From positions 2,108,001 to 2,172,000 of the forward strand of contig NZ_CP026952.1 in NCBI RefSeq assembly GCF_003065605.1: 64,000 nt of DNA. Direction: 5' to 3'. This DNA is from Aeromicrobium chenweiae (GTDB lineage Bacteria > Actinomycetota > Actinomycetes > Propionibacteriales > Nocardioidaceae). Below are positions 41,700-50,586 of this stretch, in pieces. Both the position numbers and the translations under genes were made by a program. The notes beneath the pieces are model-generated. The model did not search any database. It was not told where the DNA came from and saw nothing but the letters and a program-made list of their open reading frames with translations. Within the stretch, counting starts at the first letter, position 1. Each line of letters opens with the position of its first letter.

Positions 41700-42725
41700 T
41701 CAGCCCTGACCGGCGAAGGCCACCGGCGGCTCGCTGCGGTAGCGGGAGGGACGGCCGTCGATACGACACAGCTTCCACATCCAGCGTGCGGTCCGGCTCC
41801 GGCGGAGCCCCGCCTGGTCGGCGAGCATCCGCACGTCGCCGAACAGGTCCTGCAGGCGCGTGCGCGACTCCGGGGACCGCCAGTAGATGTCCTTCATGAC
41901 GCTGCGCGGGATGCCGAACTCCCGGCGGAACGACTTCGAGGGCACCATGATGACGTCGCACAGCACGCGCATGATGACCGGGAAGAGCAGGGAGATGACC
42001 TGCTTCTCGACCCGCCCGAGCCGCGGCGCGTTGCGGCGGACGTAGTGGTGCGCGAACGAGATGTGCCGGGCCTCCTCCGCGACGTGGATCTCCATGATGC
42101 GCGACAGGACGGGCGGCAGGTCCTTGCCGCTGCGCAGGATCGCCTTCTGGGTGTGGTCGATGGGCTCCTCGCCGGCCAGCACCCCGATGAAGAACGCGAA
42201 CGGGGCCGCGGACGCCGCCCACGGCAGGAGGCCGGCGACCCGACGCATCAGCCACGGCATCCCCTCGACCGGTGCGCCGATGCGGTTGACCGTCTCCTGG
42301 AACATCTGCGTGTGGTGGCACTCCTCGGTGGCCTCGTGCGTGAGGTAGCGGTACTCCGGTGAGCTGTTCGGCAGGGTGAAGACGTACTGCATGATCCCGC
42401 GGATCAGGATGTTCTCGAACTGCAGACCGACCTTGAGGATGTTGGCCTGACGCCACTGCCCGATCGCGATCCGGCGCTCCAGCGGTTGGGCGAGGTACCA
42501 CGGGTGCGCGCCCAGCGCGTCCACGTCGGCCGGCAGGACCCATCGCGGGTCGTCCGGGCGCACGGTGAATTCGGGGTCCTCCCACGGCACGTCGACGAAG
42601 GCGTCGAAGTGCCGTTCGACCGAGGCCCGGGACAACGCCCCGAGGATCTCGGCGTACGCCTCGGGCGACACGTCGGCCGGGATGTCGGGCAGCTCGTCGG
42701 CGGGATGTTCGGTCGTCAGGGACAT
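41700..42725 (-). CDS. AurF-like diiron oxygenase
   Basis: A 341-residue helical protein resembling p-aminobenzoate N-oxygenase AurF and its relatives. Diiron ligands are probably in LQFENILIRGI (Glu), THEATEECHHTQMF (Glu and His) and MEIHVAEEARHISFAHHY (EExxH and further His). Relatives oxidise aryl amines or hydroxylate other small molecules; the substrate is unknown. The partner reductase is encoded 3 bases downstream. GAGGAG lies before the ATG. A TTGACA box and the inverted repeat CATAC/GTATG upstream suggest regulation, but no regulator is adjacent. Confidence 0.8.
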   Translation of the reverse strand: MSLTTEHPADELPDIPADVSPEAYAEILGALSRASVERHFDAFVDVPWEDPEFTVRPDDPRWVLPADVDALGAHPWYLAQPLERRIAIGQWRQANILKVGLQFENILIRGIMQYVFTLPNSSPEYRYLTHEATEECHHTQMFQETVNRIGAPVEGMPWLMRRVAGLLPWAASAAPFAFFIGVLAGEEPIDHTQKAILRSGKDLPPVLSRIMEIHVAEEARHISFAHHYVRRNAPRLGRVEKQVISLLFPVIMRVLCDVIMVPSKSFRREFGIPRSVMKDIYWRSPESRTRLQDLFGDVRMLADQAGLRRSRTARWMWKLCRIDGRPSRYRSEPPVAFAGQG

Positions 42726-42763
42726 CGGGGCTCCTCGTGCTCGGCGGTACCGCCAGCATCACC

Positions 42764-42784
42764 CATACCGTCAGTATGTGTCAA
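42764..42784 (-). promoter_or_regulatory. Candidate promoter/operator of the diiron oxygenase operon
   Basis: On the minus strand TTGACA (42784-42779) is the -35, GATGCT lies 18 bases downstream as a weak -10, and CATAC-TGACG-GTATG (42764-42778) fills the spacer. An inverted repeat in that place is typical of TetR-type repression. Confidence 0.45.
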
Positions 42785-42812
42785 CGTTGATGTCACATAG
42801 ACGATGTATTGG

Positions 42813-44303
42813 TCAGAGCGAGCCGGTCAACCGTCCGTGCCGCTGCGCGCTGGCCTCGTCCAGACCGACGATCTCGACCGTCTTGCCGCGGCGGGCGTAC
42901 TTGGCGGTGATGGCGTCGAGTGATGCCACCGTCGACGCGTCCCAGACGTGTGCGCCGGACAGGTCGACGACCACGCGCTCGGGGTCGTCGGCGTAGTCGA
43001 ACTGCGTGTAGAGGTCGTTGCTCGAGGCGAAGAACAGCTCGCCTGTCACGGCGTAGACCGCCCGGGTCGAGCCGTCGGCGTCCTGGACGATCGTTCGCTC
43101 GGTCTGGGTCAGGTGGGCGACCCGCCGCGCGAAGAGCGTCATCGCGGTCAGGACGCCGACGACGACCCCGATCGCGAGGTTGTGGGTGAGCACCGTGACG
43201 ACCACGGTGACGATCATGACGGCCGTCTCGCTCAGTGGCATCCGGCGCAGGGTCGACGGCCGGATCGAGTGCCAGTCGAACGTGCCGACCGAGACCATGA
43301 CCATGACCGCGACGAGCGCCGCCATCGGGATGAGCGCCACGACGTCGCCGAACCCGACGACCAGGACCAGCAGGAAGACGCCGGCCAGGAAGGTCGACAG
43401 GCGGGTCCGGGCGCCCGACACCTTCACGTTGATCATCGTCTGGCCGATCATCGCGCAGCCGCCCATCCCGCCGAAGAAGCCGGTGATGATGTTGGCCGCA
43501 CCCTGGCCCCACGTCTCGCGGGTCTTGTCCGAGCGGGTGTCGGTGATGTCGTCGACCAGCTTCGCGGTCAGCAGCGACTCCAGGATGCCGACCAGCGCCA
43601 TCGCGAGGGCGTACGGAGCGATGATCTTCAGCGTCTCCAGGTCGAACGGGACGTCGGGGACGAACCAGGACGGCAGGCTGTCGGGCAGGTCGCCCTGGTC
43701 CCCCACGTCCGGCACGTTGACGGCCCCGACGATCGTGAACGCCGTCAGGGCGACGATCGCGACGAGCGGCGCGGGCACGACCGCGCTGATGCGGGGGAAC
43801 CCGACGATCACGGCGATGCCCACCGCGATCATCGGGTAGACCGCCCACGGCACGTCGACGAGGTGGTCGACCTGCGCCTCGAAGATGAGGATCGCGAGCG
43901 CGTTGACGAAGCCGACCATGACCGAGCGCGGGATGAACCGCATCAGCTTCGCGACGCCGGCCACGGCCAGCAGGATCTGGATCAGGCCGCCGAGCAGGAC
44001 CGTGGCGACGAGGAAGTCATAGCCGTGGTCGCGCACCACCGGCGCGACGACCAGCGCGACCGCTCCCGTCGCGGCGGAGATCATCGCCGGCCGGCCGCCG
44101 AGGAACGAGATCGCGACCGCCATCGTGAACGACGCGAACAGCCCGATCTGCGGGTCGACGCCCGCGATGATCGAGAACGAGATCGCCTCGGGGATCAGCG
44201 CCAGCGCCACGACCAGCCCGGCCAGCACCTCGACGCGGAGCAGCCGGGGTGAGCGGAGGGCGTTGCGGACGGTGGGCTCGAGCACGGGGCGTTCGTCGGT
44301 CAC
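42813..44303 (-). CDS. SulP family anion transporter with STAS domain
   Basis: Inner-membrane anion:proton symporter or channel (sulfate, bicarbonate or other anions; not predictable). The 496-residue protein has about 12 hydrophobic segments, the N-terminal AGLVVALALIPEAISFSIIAG of SulP proteins, and ANIITGFFGGMGGCAMIGQT. From ~residue 395 a C-terminal STAS domain (RAVYAVTGELFFASSNDLY) follows, with ERVVVDLSGAHVWDASTV. The GTG at 44303 lies 6 bases after TAGAGT within the palindrome, so it is probably leaderless and controlled by the divergent MerR. Confidence 0.92.
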   Translation of the reverse strand: MTDERPVLEPTVRNALRSPRLLRVEVLAGLVVALALIPEAISFSIIAGVDPQIGLFASFTMAVAISFLGGRPAMISAATGAVALVVAPVVRDHGYDFLVATVLLGGLIQILLAVAGVAKLMRFIPRSVMVGFVNALAILIFEAQVDHLVDVPWAVYPMIAVGIAVIVGFPRISAVVPAPLVAIVALTAFTIVGAVNVPDVGDQGDLPDSLPSWFVPDVPFDLETLKIIAPYALAMALVGILESLLTAKLVDDITDTRSDKTRETWGQGAANIITGFFGGMGGCAMIGQTMINVKVSGARTRLSTFLAGVFLLVLVVGFGDVVALIPMAALVAVMVMVSVGTFDWHSIRPSTLRRMPLSETAVMIVTVVVTVLTHNLAIGVVVGVLTAMTLFARRVAHLTQTERTIVQDADGSTRAVYAVTGELFFASSNDLYTQFDYADDPERVVVDLSGAHVWDASTVASLDAITAKYARRGKTVEIVGLDEASAQRHGRLTGSL

Positions 44304-44307
44304 CCGA

Positions 44308-44337
44308 CAACTCTACCCTCACGTGAGGGTAGAGTTG
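44308..44337. promoter_or_regulatory. 30-bp perfect palindromic operator between sulP and merR
   Basis: The sequence is an uninterrupted palindrome centred on ACGT (half site CAACTCTACCCTCAC). TAGAGT occurs at both ends, as a -10 towards sulP (44315-44310) and towards merR (44330-44335). MerR-type regulators bind such a palindrome, and here it would control both genes. Confidence 0.75.
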
Positions 44338-44368
44338 CCCCGTCCACCCGTGAGAGAGGTCACCGCGC

Positions 44369-44776
44369 ATGAACGACGCAGCATCCCCGCACTCCCCCGC
44401 GGCCATGCACATCGGCGAGGTGGCGGCACGCACCGAGCTCTCGCTGCGCAGCCTGCGCCACTGGGAGGAGGTGGGCCTCCTGCACCCCTCCGGGCGCACC
44501 GACGGCGGGTTCCGCCTGTACACCGAGGACGACGTCGAGAAGATCCTCGTCATCCGGCGCATGAAGCCGCTCGGGTTCAGCCTCGACGAGATGAAGGCCG
44601 CGATGACCGACTTGGAGACGCTCCGCGACCCGGACGCGTCCGCGGCCGCTCGCGACGACTCCCGCCGGCACCTGATGGACGTCCGCGCGGACGCCGGCGA
44701 GCGCCGGCAGAGGCTCGCGCGTCAGCTCGAGATGGCCGACGAGTTCATCAGCCTGCTGGAGCGCGAGACGAGCTGA
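44369..44776 (+). CDS. MerR family transcriptional regulator
   Basis: A 135-residue regulator with the MerR N-terminal winged helix: MHIGEVAARTELSLRSLRHW, EEVGLLHPSGRTDGGFRLYT, then IRRMKPLGFSLDEMKAAM and a dimerisation helix. It lacks the cysteine sites of metal-sensing MerR proteins, so the signal is probably a small molecule. GAGAGAGG lies upstream of the ATG. It is divergent from sulP over a 30-bp palindrome, the usual layout for a regulator and its target. It converges on the pgsA-like gene with an 18-bp gap. Confidence 0.9.
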   Translation: MNDAASPHSPAAMHIGEVAARTELSLRSLRHWEEVGLLHPSGRTDGGFRLYTEDDVEKILVIRRMKPLGFSLDEMKAAMTDLETLRDPDASAAARDDSRRHLMDVRADAGERRQRLARQLEMADEFISLLERETS

Positions 44777-44794
44777 GCGCCGCGCCGTCGGCGG

Positions 44795-45433
44795 TCAGGC
44801 GCCCAGCTCGGGGCTGGCGACGGCCTGCTTGTAGACGATCCGCATGCGCTGCAGCACCGTGATGAGGCTGGCGATCGCGAGCACCCACAAGGTGAGCTCC
44901 CGCAGCACCGGCAGGTCGAACAGCCCGGCCAGGCCCGTCATGACGAGGATCGCCACCAGGCGGTCGGACCGCTCGGCGATGCCGCCCTTGGCCGTCATGC
45001 CGAGCGACTCCGCCCGCGCCCGCGCGTACGACGTGAGGTTGCCCAGCACCAGGCACGCGAGGCTCAGGTAGAGGTAGAGGTCCGGATCGCCGAGGTCCGC
45101 CTCGGCGTCGGAGGTCGTGTAGTAGATGAGGATCCCGCCGAAGACCGCGGCGTCCCCGACCCGGTCCAGCGTCGAGTCCAAGAAGGCGCCCCACTTCGAC
45201 GGCGTGCCCAGCTTGCGGGCCATGTAGCCGTCCATCATGTCGCTGAACACGAAGGCCGTGATGACCAGGACCCCCACGAAGAACTGGCCGCGGGGGAAGA
45301 ACCACAGGGCACCGGCACTGACGCCGATCGTGCCGACGACCGTCACCTGGTTGGGGGTGACGCCCAGTCGGAGCAGCAGGTTGGCGACGGGAGACCAGAC
45401 GTTGGTCCAGAACCCGCGGAAGCGTTCGAGCAT
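44795..45433 (-). CDS. CDP-alcohol phosphatidyltransferase (likely phosphatidylinositol phosphate synthase)
   Basis: Membrane enzyme joining CDP-diacylglycerol to an alcohol. The 212-residue protein has the family motif DMMDGYMAR...G...D...D (SDMMDGYMARKLGT, then WGAFLDSTLDRVGD) and about six membrane segments. Its position next to a HIT-family gene and thrS matches PgsA1/PIPS of mycobacteria, which makes phosphatidyl-myo-inositol phosphate. The next genes expected, the PIM acyltransferase and PimA, are absent. The ATG at 45433 was chosen as the start of the first membrane-proximal segment (MLERFRGFWTNV). Confidence 0.88.
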   Translation of the reverse strand: MLERFRGFWTNVWSPVANLLLRLGVTPNQVTVVGTIGVSAGALWFFPRGQFFVGVLVITAFVFSDMMDGYMARKLGTPSKWGAFLDSTLDRVGDAAVFGGILIYYTTSDAEADLGDPDLYLYLSLACLVLGNLTSYARARAESLGMTAKGGIAERSDRLVAILVMTGLAGLFDLPVLRELTLWVLAIASLITVLQRMRIVYKQAVASPELGA

Positions 45434-45441
45434 GTGGTCTT

Positions 45442-45987
45442 CTACTCCTTCGGCCAGGCTGCCGCGAGCATCTCGCGGGTGTCGCCCAGCAACTGCGGGA
45501 TGGTCTTGGTGTGCCCGATCACGGGCATGAAGTTCGCGTCGCCGCCCCACCGGGGCACGACGTGCTGGTGCAGGTGGGCCGCGATGCCGGCGCCCGCGAC
45601 CTGGCCCTGGTTGAGGCCGAGGTTGAATCCCTGCGGGCTGGTGACCGTGCGCATGACCCGCATCGCCTGCTTGGTCAGCGAGGCGACCTCGGCGGTCTCC
45701 TCCTCGGTCAGCTCCGTGTAGTCCGCGACGTGGCGGTACGGGCAGACCAGCAGGTGCCCCGCGTTGTACGGGTAGAGGTTCAGCACCGCGTACGCGTGCT
45801 CGCCCCGGTGCACGATGAGGCCCTCGGCGTCGTCCAGCGACGGGATGCGGCAGAAGGGGCAGTCCACCTCGTCCGACGACCGGGGCTTGTTCTCACCCTT
45901 GATGTAGGCGATGCGGTGGGGTGTCCAGAGGCGTTCGAAGGCGTCCGGCTCCCCCACCCCGTCCTGCACGTCGCGATCGTCCGTCAC
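45442..45987 (-). CDS. HIT family hydrolase
   Basis: Nucleotide hydrolase of the histidine triad superfamily, 181 residues. The catalytic triad is AAHLHQHVVPRWGG (HxHxHxx); the Cys pair CPFC near the N-terminus and His residues may bind zinc. The family hydrolyses dinucleoside polyphosphates or AMP-linked substrates; the closest relatives sit next to pgsA1 in mycobacteria. The GTG at 45987 follows TAGGCT by 7 bases, supporting this start over the GTG at 46041. It overlaps nothing and ends 8 bases before the pgsA-like gene. Confidence 0.9.
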   Translation of the reverse strand: MTDDRDVQDGVGEPDAFERLWTPHRIAYIKGENKPRSSDEVDCPFCRIPSLDDAEGLIVHRGEHAYAVLNLYPYNAGHLLVCPYRHVADYTELTEEETAEVASLTKQAMRVMRTVTSPQGFNLGLNQGQVAGAGIAAHLHQHVVPRWGGDANFMPVIGHTKTIPQLLGDTREMLAAAWPKE

Positions 45988-45994
45988 GCCGACC

Positions 45995-46000
45995 AGCCTA
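45995..46000 (-). promoter_or_regulatory. Candidate leaderless -10 of the HIT gene
   Basis: TAGGCT, 7 bases, GTG, which would free HIT-pgsA from thrS transcription. Confidence 0.45.
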
Positions 46001-46057
46001 GTCGTCTGCTCGCCTGCGGCCCGTACCGACGTGCCCGGCACGGGCCCCTGCCGCCGA

Positions 46058-48049
46058 TCAGACCTGCGCGCGGGTCTCGATGGCCTCGACGATGCGGGCG
46101 ACGGCGTCGTCGATGGCGACGCCGTTCTCCTGCTCGCCGCTGCGGTAGCGGAACGACACGGCGTCGGCCTCGACGTCGTTGTCGCCCGCGATCAGCATGA
46201 ACGGCACCTTCTGCAGCTGCGCGTTGCGGATCTTCTTCTGCATGCGCTCGTCGGAGTCGTCCACCTCGACGCGGATGCCCCGCTTGCTCAGCCGGTCCTT
46301 GAGCTCGTAGAGGTAGTCCGCGTGCCGCTCGGCCACGGGGATGCCGACGACCTGGACGGGCGCGAGCCACGGGGGGAAGGCGCCGGCGTAGTGCTCGACG
46401 AGGACACCCATGAAGCGCTCGATCGACCCGAACTTGGCCGAGTGGATCATGACCGGCTGCTGGCGAGTGCCGTCAGCAGCGACGTACTCGAGGTTGAACC
46501 GGTCCGCCGACGGCTGGTTGAAGTCGTACTGGATCGTCGACATCTGCCACGACCGGCCGATCGCGTCGCGCGCCTGCACCGACACCTTCGGGCCGTAGTA
46601 GGCCGCTCCACCCGGATCGGGCACGAGCTCCAGGCCGCTCTCGAGGCACACGTCCTCGAGCACCTTGGTGGCCAGCTCCCAGTCCTCGTCCGAGCCGATG
46701 AACTTGTCCGGCTTGGAGTCGTCCCGGGTCGACAGCTCGAGGTAGAAGTCGTCGAGGCCGAAGTCGCGCAGCAGGCTCAGCACGAAGTTCAGCAGGTGCC
46801 GGATCTCGTCGGGCGCCTGCTCCGGGGTGACGTACGAGTGCGAGTCGTCCTGCGCGAAGCCGCGCACGCGGGTCAGACCGTGGATGACGCCCGACTTCTC
46901 GTTGCGGTACACGTGGCCGAACTCGAACAGCCGCAGCGGCAGCTCACGGTACGAGCGCTGACGCGAGCGGAAGATCAGGTTGTGCATGGGGCAGTTCATG
47001 GCCTTGAGCCGGTAGTCGCCGCCGTCGACCTTCAACGCCGGGAACATCCCCTCGCCGTAGTACGGCAGGTGGCCCGACGTGTAGAACAGCTGCTCCTTGG
47101 CGATGTGCGGGGTGCCGACGTACTCGAAGCCCTCCTCGATGTGCCGGCGGCGGACGTAGTCCTCCATCTCGCGCTTGATGACACCACCCCGGGGGTGGAA
47201 CACCGGCAGGCCCGAGCCGATCTCGTCGGGGAAGCTGTAGAGGTCGAGCTCGGTGCCGAGGCGACGGTGGTCGCGGCGCTGGGCCTCCTCGATGCGGTGC
47301 AAATGGGCATCCAAGGCTTCTTTTGATTCCCAGGCCGACCCATAAATGCGCTGCAGCTGCTTGTTCTTCTCGTCGCCGCGCCAGTACGCAGCGGCGCTGC
47401 GCATGAGCTTGAATGCCGGGATGCGCTTGGTGGTCGGCAGGTGCGGGCCACGGCACAGGTCGCTCCAGGCCACGGATCCGTCGCGCTTGAGGTTGTCGTA
47501 GATCGTCAGGCCGCCCTCGCCGACCTCGACGCTCGCTCCCTCGGCAGCACTCTCCATGCCCTTGTCGGCGGCGGTGGACTTGAGGCCGATCAGCTCGAGC
47601 TTGTACGGCTCGTCGGCGAGCTCTTCGCGGGCTGCGTCGTCGGTGATCTCCCGACGATCGAACTTCTGGCCTTCCTTGACGATCTTCTTCATCCGGGACT
47701 CGATCTTGGCGAGGTCCTCGGGGACGAACGGCTCGGGCACGTCGAAGTCGTAGTAGAAGCCGTCGGTGATCGGCGGGCCGATGCCGAGCTTGGCCTCCGG
47801 GAACAGCTCCTGCACGGCCTGCGCCATGACGTGAGCGGTCGAGTGGCGCAGGATGTCGCGCCCGTCCTTGGAGTCGATCGCGACCGGCTCGACGGAGTCG
47901 CCGTCCGCGAGCTCGTACGCGAGGTCCTTGAGCTGGCCGTCGACCCGCGCCGCGATGACCTCGGGGGTGTCGGCGAAGAGCTGCCAGGCCTTCGTGCCCT
48001 GCTCCACGGATCGGGACTCTTGGTCGACGGCGATCTGGATGTCCGGCAC
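46058..48049 (-). CDS. thrS: Threonyl-tRNA synthetase
   Basis: Class II synthetase of 663 residues with an N-terminal TGS domain, the editing domain with [15 protein letters not shown] (HxxxH), the catalytic core with [13 protein letters not shown] (zinc-binding Cys), [12 protein letters not shown], and a C-terminal anticodon domain ([13 protein letters not shown]). The GTG at 48049 has AGAGG 7 bases upstream. A T-box or threonine leader was looked for in 48050-48187 and not found. Confidence 0.96.
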   Translation of the reverse strand: MPDIQIAVDQESRSVEQGTKAWQLFADTPEVIAARVDGQLKDLAYELADGDSVEPVAIDSKDGRDILRHSTAHVMAQAVQELFPEAKLGIGPPITDGFYYDFDVPEPFVPEDLAKIESRMKKIVKEGQKFDRREITDDAAREELADEPYKLELIGLKSTAADKGMESAAEGASVEVGEGGLTIYDNLKRDGSVAWSDLCRGPHLPTTKRIPAFKLMRSAAAYWRGDEKNKQLQRIYGSAWESKEALDAHLHRIEEAQRRDHRRLGTELDLYSFPDEIGSGLPVFHPRGGVIKREMEDYVRRRHIEEGFEYVGTPHIAKEQLFYTSGHLPYYGEGMFPALKVDGGDYRLKAMNCPMHNLIFRSRQRSYRELPLRLFEFGHVYRNEKSGVIHGLTRVRGFAQDDSHSYVTPEQAPDEIRHLLNFVLSLLRDFGLDDFYLELSTRDDSKPDKFIGSDEDWELATKVLEDVCLESGLELVPDPGGAAYYGPKVSVQARDAIGRSWQMSTIQYDFNQPSADRFNLEYVAADGTRQQPVMIHSAKFGSIERFMGVLVEHYAGAFPPWLAPVQVVGIPVAERHADYLYELKDRLSKRGIRVEVDDSDERMQKKIRNAQLQKVPFMLIAGDNDVEADAVSFRYRSGEQENGVAIDDAVARIVEAIETRAQV

Positions 48050-48174
48050 GGGGTGACCTCTGTTCGGTGTCGACGCGCCCTACGGATGGCGCGTACTGGT
48101 TCGGACCACGGTATCGCGAGGTCCCGGGCGCGATGTTTCGGCCTCGCAGTGCAGCAGGAGACCTGCGGGGGCTC

Positions 48175-48180
48175 TAACCT
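48175..48180 (+). promoter_or_regulatory. Candidate leaderless -10 of the histidine kinase gene
   Basis: TAACCT, 7 bases, ATG. No Shine-Dalgarno is seen. Confidence 0.45.
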
Positions 48181-48187
48181 CGTTCCT

Positions 48188-50506
48188 ATGGACCAGAGCC
48201 TGCCGACTGTCGTCGTCGTCGATGACGCACCGGAAGTCCGAGCGCTCGTCCGCGCCCATCTCGGGCTCTCCGGCGCCTTCCAGGTGGTCGGTGACGGCTC
48301 GAGCGGCGTCGAGGCGATCGAGCTGGCCCACCGCTTCCGTCCCGACCTGCTGCTCATCGACATGTCGATGCCGGACATGGACGGTCTCGACGCGCTGCCC
48401 GGCGTGCTCGCCGTGTCACCGAGCACGCGCGTCGTCGTGTTCACCGGCTTCGAGGGCGACGGCCTGGCCGAGGTCGCTCGGTCGATGGGCGCTGCGGCGT
48501 TCCTGGAGAAGTCCGCCGACCTCGACGAGCTGGTCCGGCGACTGCAGGAGGTGCACGAGGGCACCCCCGTGGGCCAGCCCGTCGCCGCACCCGCGACCCG
48601 GACGCGGCCCTCCGGCGACCGCGCAGTGCTCGACGAGCACCTCGAGCGGTTCCGCGAGGTCTTCGACGAGGCCGCCATCGGCATGGCGACGCTGACGCTT
48701 TCCGGCGGCATCGTGCGCGCGAACCGTGCCCTCGGCAAGCTCATCCAGCATCGCCACGAGGACCTCGTCGGCGTCGACTACGCCGCGCTCATGGCCGGCC
48801 ACGGCGAGCTCCTCGACGAGGCGCTCGCAGAGATCCAGCAGAAGCAGGTCGACGTCATCCGCGTCGAGCACGCCGTGTCCGGCCTGCGGGAGCGCAAGGT
48901 GCTCGCGACCCTGGCCCCGGTCCGCGACAGCGACGGACTGCCCCTGTACGTGTTCCTGCAGGTGCAGGACATCACCGAGCAGCGCGCAGCCGAGGACGAG
49001 CTGCGCCGCAGTGAGGAGCGCTTCCGCCTGCTCGTGGAGACCATCGAGGACTACGCGATCTTCATGCTCGACCCCCAGGGGTACGTCGTGAGCTGGAACG
49101 CCGGCGCCGAGCGCAACAAGGGCTACCGCGCCGACGAGATCATCGGCAAGCACTTCCGCGTCTTCTACAGCCAGGACCTGCAGGACTCCAAGCACCCCGA
49201 GCGCGAGCTGGAGGCCGCCCTGCGCGACGGCCACTACAGCGAGGAGGGCTGGCGCATCCGCAAGGACGGGACCCGGTTCTGGGCCAATGTCCTCATCACC
49301 GCGGTGTTCGACGACGGCGGCACCCACGTGGGCTTCGCCAAGATCACCCGGGACGTCACCGCGAAGCTCGAGTCCGAGGAGTCGCTGCGCCAGAGCGAGG
49401 AGCGGTTCCGGCTGCTCGTCGACGCCGTCCGCGACTATGCGATCTTCATGCTCGACCCCACCGGGCACGTGGTCAGCTGGAACGCCGGAGCGCAGCGCAC
49501 GAAGGGCTACCGGGCCGACGAGATCATCGGCCAGCACTTCCGCGTCTTCTACCCGCAGGAGCTGCAGGACTCCAAGCACCCCGAGCACGAGCTCGAGATC
49601 GCGTTGCGCGAGGGCCGCTACGGCGAGGAGGGCTGGCGCATCCGCAAGGACGGATCGCGCTTTTGGGCCAACGTCCTCATCACGGCGGTCTTCAACGACA
49701 TCGGCAAGCACGTGGGCTTCTCCAAGGTCACCCGCGACACGACGGCGCAGCGCCTCGCGCAGCAGGAGCAGGAACGCGCCGCCCAGTCGCTCGCCGACGC
49801 GAACGAGGCGCTGGAGACGCTCAACATGCAGCTGCGGCACGCGGCGTCCGACCAGTCGCAGTTCCTCGCCGTGACGGCTCACGAGCTGCGGACCCCCGCC
49901 ACGGTGCTGGGCGGCTCAGCCGACGTGCTGTCCAAGCACTGGTCGGCCCTCGGCGAGACCGAGCGCCTCGCGCTGCTCGACGGCATGACGACCAGCGCCG
50001 ACCGCATGCGGCGGCTGCTGTCCGACCTGCTCACCGCCTCACGCCTCGACGCGAACGCCCTGCGCCTCAATCGCGAGCCCATCGCTCTCACGCCGCTCCT
50101 GCAGACGGCCGCAGGCGTGGTCCCGCGCAACGACAGCGGCCACGAGATCGTCGTCGACTCCCCCGACGACCTCCTGGTCCTGGCCGACGCGGCCCGGCTG
50201 GCCCAGGCCGTCGACAACCTCTTCGACAACGCCCTCAAGCACGGCCAGGCCCCCATCCGGGTCGAGGCCCGCGCACACGACGGTGTCGCCGAGATCCGCG
50301 TGATCGATTCCGGCTCCGGCGTACGGGCCGACGTCCGGTCGCGGCTGTTCGGCAGGTTCGCGACCGGCGACGAGATCGGCGGCACGGGTCTTGGCCTGTT
50401 CATCGTCCGTGAGCTCGCCCGTGCCCAAGGTGGCGACGCGACCTACGAGGAGCCGACCGACGACCGCCCCAGTGGCGCGTTCGTGCTGACCGTCCCGCTC
50501 CCCTGA
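48188..50506 (+). CDS. Hybrid REC-PAS-PAS-PAS sensor histidine kinase
   Basis: Soluble sensor kinase of 772 residues with no membrane segment. The N-terminal receiver domain (VVVVDDAPEVRALV; phosphoacceptor Asp58 in LLLIDMSMPDMDG) is followed by PAS1 (~150-270), PAS2 (275-402) and PAS3 (403-530). HisKA follows with His565 in VTAHELRTPATVLGG, then HATPase with DNLFDNALKHG and GTGLGLFIVREL. PAS2 and PAS3 are nearly identical over 128 residues. The N-terminal REC suggests it receives a phosphoryl group or senses through a partner; no response regulator gene is nearby. The ATG at 48188 was chosen as the start of the REC fold. Confidence 0.93.
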   Translation: MDQSLPTVVVVDDAPEVRALVRAHLGLSGAFQVVGDGSSGVEAIELAHRFRPDLLLIDMSMPDMDGLDALPGVLAVSPSTRVVVFTGFEGDGLAEVARSMGAAAFLEKSADLDELVRRLQEVHEGTPVGQPVAAPATRTRPSGDRAVLDEHLERFREVFDEAAIGMATLTLSGGIVRANRALGKLIQHRHEDLVGVDYAALMAGHGELLDEALAEIQQKQVDVIRVEHAVSGLRERKVLATLAPVRDSDGLPLYVFLQVQDITEQRAAEDELRRSEERFRLLVETIEDYAIFMLDPQGYVVSWNAGAERNKGYRADEIIGKHFRVFYSQDLQDSKHPERELEAALRDGHYSEEGWRIRKDGTRFWANVLITAVFDDGGTHVGFAKITRDVTAKLESEESLRQSEERFRLLVDAVRDYAIFMLDPTGHVVSWNAGAQRTKGYRADEIIGQHFRVFYPQELQDSKHPEHELEIALREGRYGEEGWRIRKDGSRFWANVLITAVFNDIGKHVGFSKVTRDTTAQRLAQQEQERAAQSLADANEALETLNMQLRHAASDQSQFLAVTAHELRTPATVLGGSADVLSKHWSALGETERLALLDGMTTSADRMRRLLSDLLTASRLDANALRLNREPIALTPLLQTAAGVVPRNDSGHEIVVDSPDDLLVLADAARLAQAVDNLFDNALKHGQAPIRVEARAHDGVAEIRVIDSGSGVRADVRSRLFGRFATGDEIGGTGLGLFIVRELARAQGGDATYEEPTDDRPSGAFVLTVPLP
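49010..49777 (+). repeat. Tandem 384-bp duplication encoding PAS2 and PAS3
   Basis: 49010-49393 and 49394-49777 are in-frame copies of exactly 128 codons. They share long stretches such as DYAIFMLDP, GYRADEIIG, HFRVFY and EEGWRIRKDG. The shared DNA blocks suggest a recent duplication. Confidence 0.9.
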
Positions 50507-50586
50507 CACCTCACCGTCGCGGGACCTGATGCCGCAGTCCCCTGCACCGGGGCGACTGACCGGCCATTGTGTGGCAGGTTGTCTCC

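Noticed and set aside
48050..48187. T-box or amino-acid leader for thrS
   Set aside because: No specifier loop, antiterminator motif or threonine-rich leader peptide was visible.
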